64,000 nucleotides of DNA from Corynebacterium sp. P3-F1. GTDB taxonomy: Bacteria > Actinomycetota > Actinomycetes > Mycobacteriales > Mycobacteriaceae. A program made the position numbers and the translations under genes. The DNA lies in NCBI RefSeq assembly GCF_030503635.1, contig NZ_CP129965.1, forward strand, positions 310,001-374,000, read 5' to 3'. A model generated the notes under the pieces. It did no database searches. It saw only the letters and a program-made list of their open reading frames with translations, and was not told where the DNA came from. Within the stretch, counting starts at the first letter, position 1; each line of letters opens with the position of its first letter. Below, in pieces: positions 63,293-64,000 of the stretch.

Positions 63293-64000
63293 TTATTCGT
63301 CGTCCTTCCGTTCCGGCGTGGTTCCCAAACCGGGAACGTGCCAGCGGTCCATGTTCCAGCCGATCCCGACAGGGCCAGTGTAGACCACAACGTTTTTGAT
63401 GCTGTTGTCCACGATGAACGTGCGAGGCTGCGGGGACAGAGGAATCGACGGCACCTCCTCCCACAGGCGCTTCTCCTCGGCGCGGAGGCTCTGCAGCTCC
63501 TCTGACCGAGATGTCGCAGTCTCGTACTCCATCATGGGGTCCACCGCGCCAAGGAAAGCATCGATCTTTCCACCACGGTCAATCTCGCCCTGGTCGTTCC
63601 ACCCGGGTTCCTCGGTCATGAGGTCGCCGCGCGTCTTACCGTTGCCGGTCACGTCGGTGACGGTGATGCCAGCTGGCTCACACGACCTCTTGATCGACTC
63701 CACCATCGCGGCCAAGCGCTTGCTGGGCACCGGGTAACCAATCTGCAACTCAAGACCTTCGGCGACGCGCGCACCCTCAACATCGACGGCGAGATGCGGA
63801 TTTGCAATGTCGTCGAGATGCCGGGACATCGGGTCATTGTGTGTGAGCACGTGGACGGGCGACGGTGGCAATTCAATGCCGGCTTCGCGTGACGACGCCG
63901 CCGCGACACCCCGCAAATCCACGCACTTGGCCAAAGCCGAACGATTTTCCTGGTACGCCCATGGGCCCGCTGAGGCAAAGATCAGTGTGTCCGTCATCTC
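63293..64000 (-). CDS. family 5 solute-binding protein, C-terminal part (runs off right edge)
   Basis: The last 235 residues or so of a periplasmic oligopeptide-binding protein-like chain (SBP_bac_5), open to the window edge, so the signal peptide lies outside. The visible part includes ENRSALAKCVDL, YPVPSKRLAAMVESI, DAFLGAVDPMMEYET and VPSIPLSPQPRTFIVDN. Located upstream of apt and rel, matching the dipeptide-binding homologue called dciAE in C. glutamicum. No ABC permease is seen, so it may be a stand-alone lipoprotein; transport role is not established. Confidence 0.8.
   Translation of the reverse strand, partial: EMTDTLIFASAGPWAYQENRSALAKCVDLRGVAAASSREAGIELPPSPVHVLTHNDPMSRHLDDIANPHLAVDVEGARVAEGLELQIGYPVPSKRLAAMVESIKRSCEPAGITVTDVTGNGKTRGDLMTEEPGWNDQGEIDRGGKIDAFLGAVDPMMEYETATSRSEELQSLRAEEKRLWEEVPSIPLSPQPRTFIVDNSIKNVVVYTGPVGIGWNMDRWHVPGLGTTPERKDDE

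Overview
The window is a high-GC actinobacterial chromosome segment, almost certainly Corynebacterium or a very close relative. The evidence is gene content and order: mihF-gmk-rpoZ, a PriA that has lost its helicase motifs, UvrC downstream of the riboflavin genes, relA-apt-peptide-binding protein, many GTG starts, and a DUF3558-like lipoprotein. The genus call rests on recognised families and remembered gene order, not on any search. No rRNA, tRNA, CRISPR array, insertion sequence or prophage was seen.

Layout (transcription is mostly on the minus strand, so operons read from high to low coordinates). 1-10.9 kb: priA, def, fmt, rsmB, rpe, ribD, ribE, ribBA, ribH, a PH-domain membrane protein and the 5' half of uvrC. 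11.0-13.5 kb: a plus-strand island of a secreted polysaccharide deacetylase and two unrecognised membrane proteins. 13.5-16.0 kb: coaBC and metK. 16.0-18.6 kb: a two-gene cassette, a lipoprotein and a 601-residue protein with a long Gly-rich tail, sitting between rpoZ and coaBC. 18.9-20.2 kb: mihF, gmk, rpoZ with a strong terminator. 20.4-28.7 kb: the complete UMP operon pyrR-pyrB-pyrC-carA-carB-pyrF, preceded by an RNA hairpin that looks like a PyrR binding loop over the pyrR ribosome binding site. 28.8-31.2 kb (plus): a TIGR01777 epimerase and two YbjN-like proteins. 31.2-34.0 kb: a sugar-type ABC importer. 34.1-44.2 kb: ruvX, mltG, aroE, a lone prepilin-peptidase domain, aroC, aroK, aroB, aroQ, pepQ, efp, nusB and a PPK2 polyphosphate kinase. 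44.3-51.5 kb: aspS, a phosphotransferase, rarA, alaS. 51.6-53.3 kb (plus): a zinc-metallopeptidase-like protein and a predicted HEPN ribonuclease fused to CBS domains. 53.7-56.4 kb: a shared sugar-ABC ATPase divergent from serine dehydratase sdaA. 56.7-64 kb: hisS, a metallo-hydrolase, tpx, a membrane-anchored cyclophilin (plus), relA, apt and the C-terminal part of a peptide-binding protein.

Most of the window is housekeeping: riboflavin, pyrimidine, chorismate and SAM/CoA supply, translation (four tRNA synthetase/formylation-type functions, deformylase, EF-P), replication restart and repair, and the stringent response. The accessory interest lies in the Gly-rich protein/lipoprotein cassette, the HEPN-CBS protein, the PyrR hairpin, and two unusual inverted-repeat structures in convergent intergenic regions (53419-53520 and 56471-56581).
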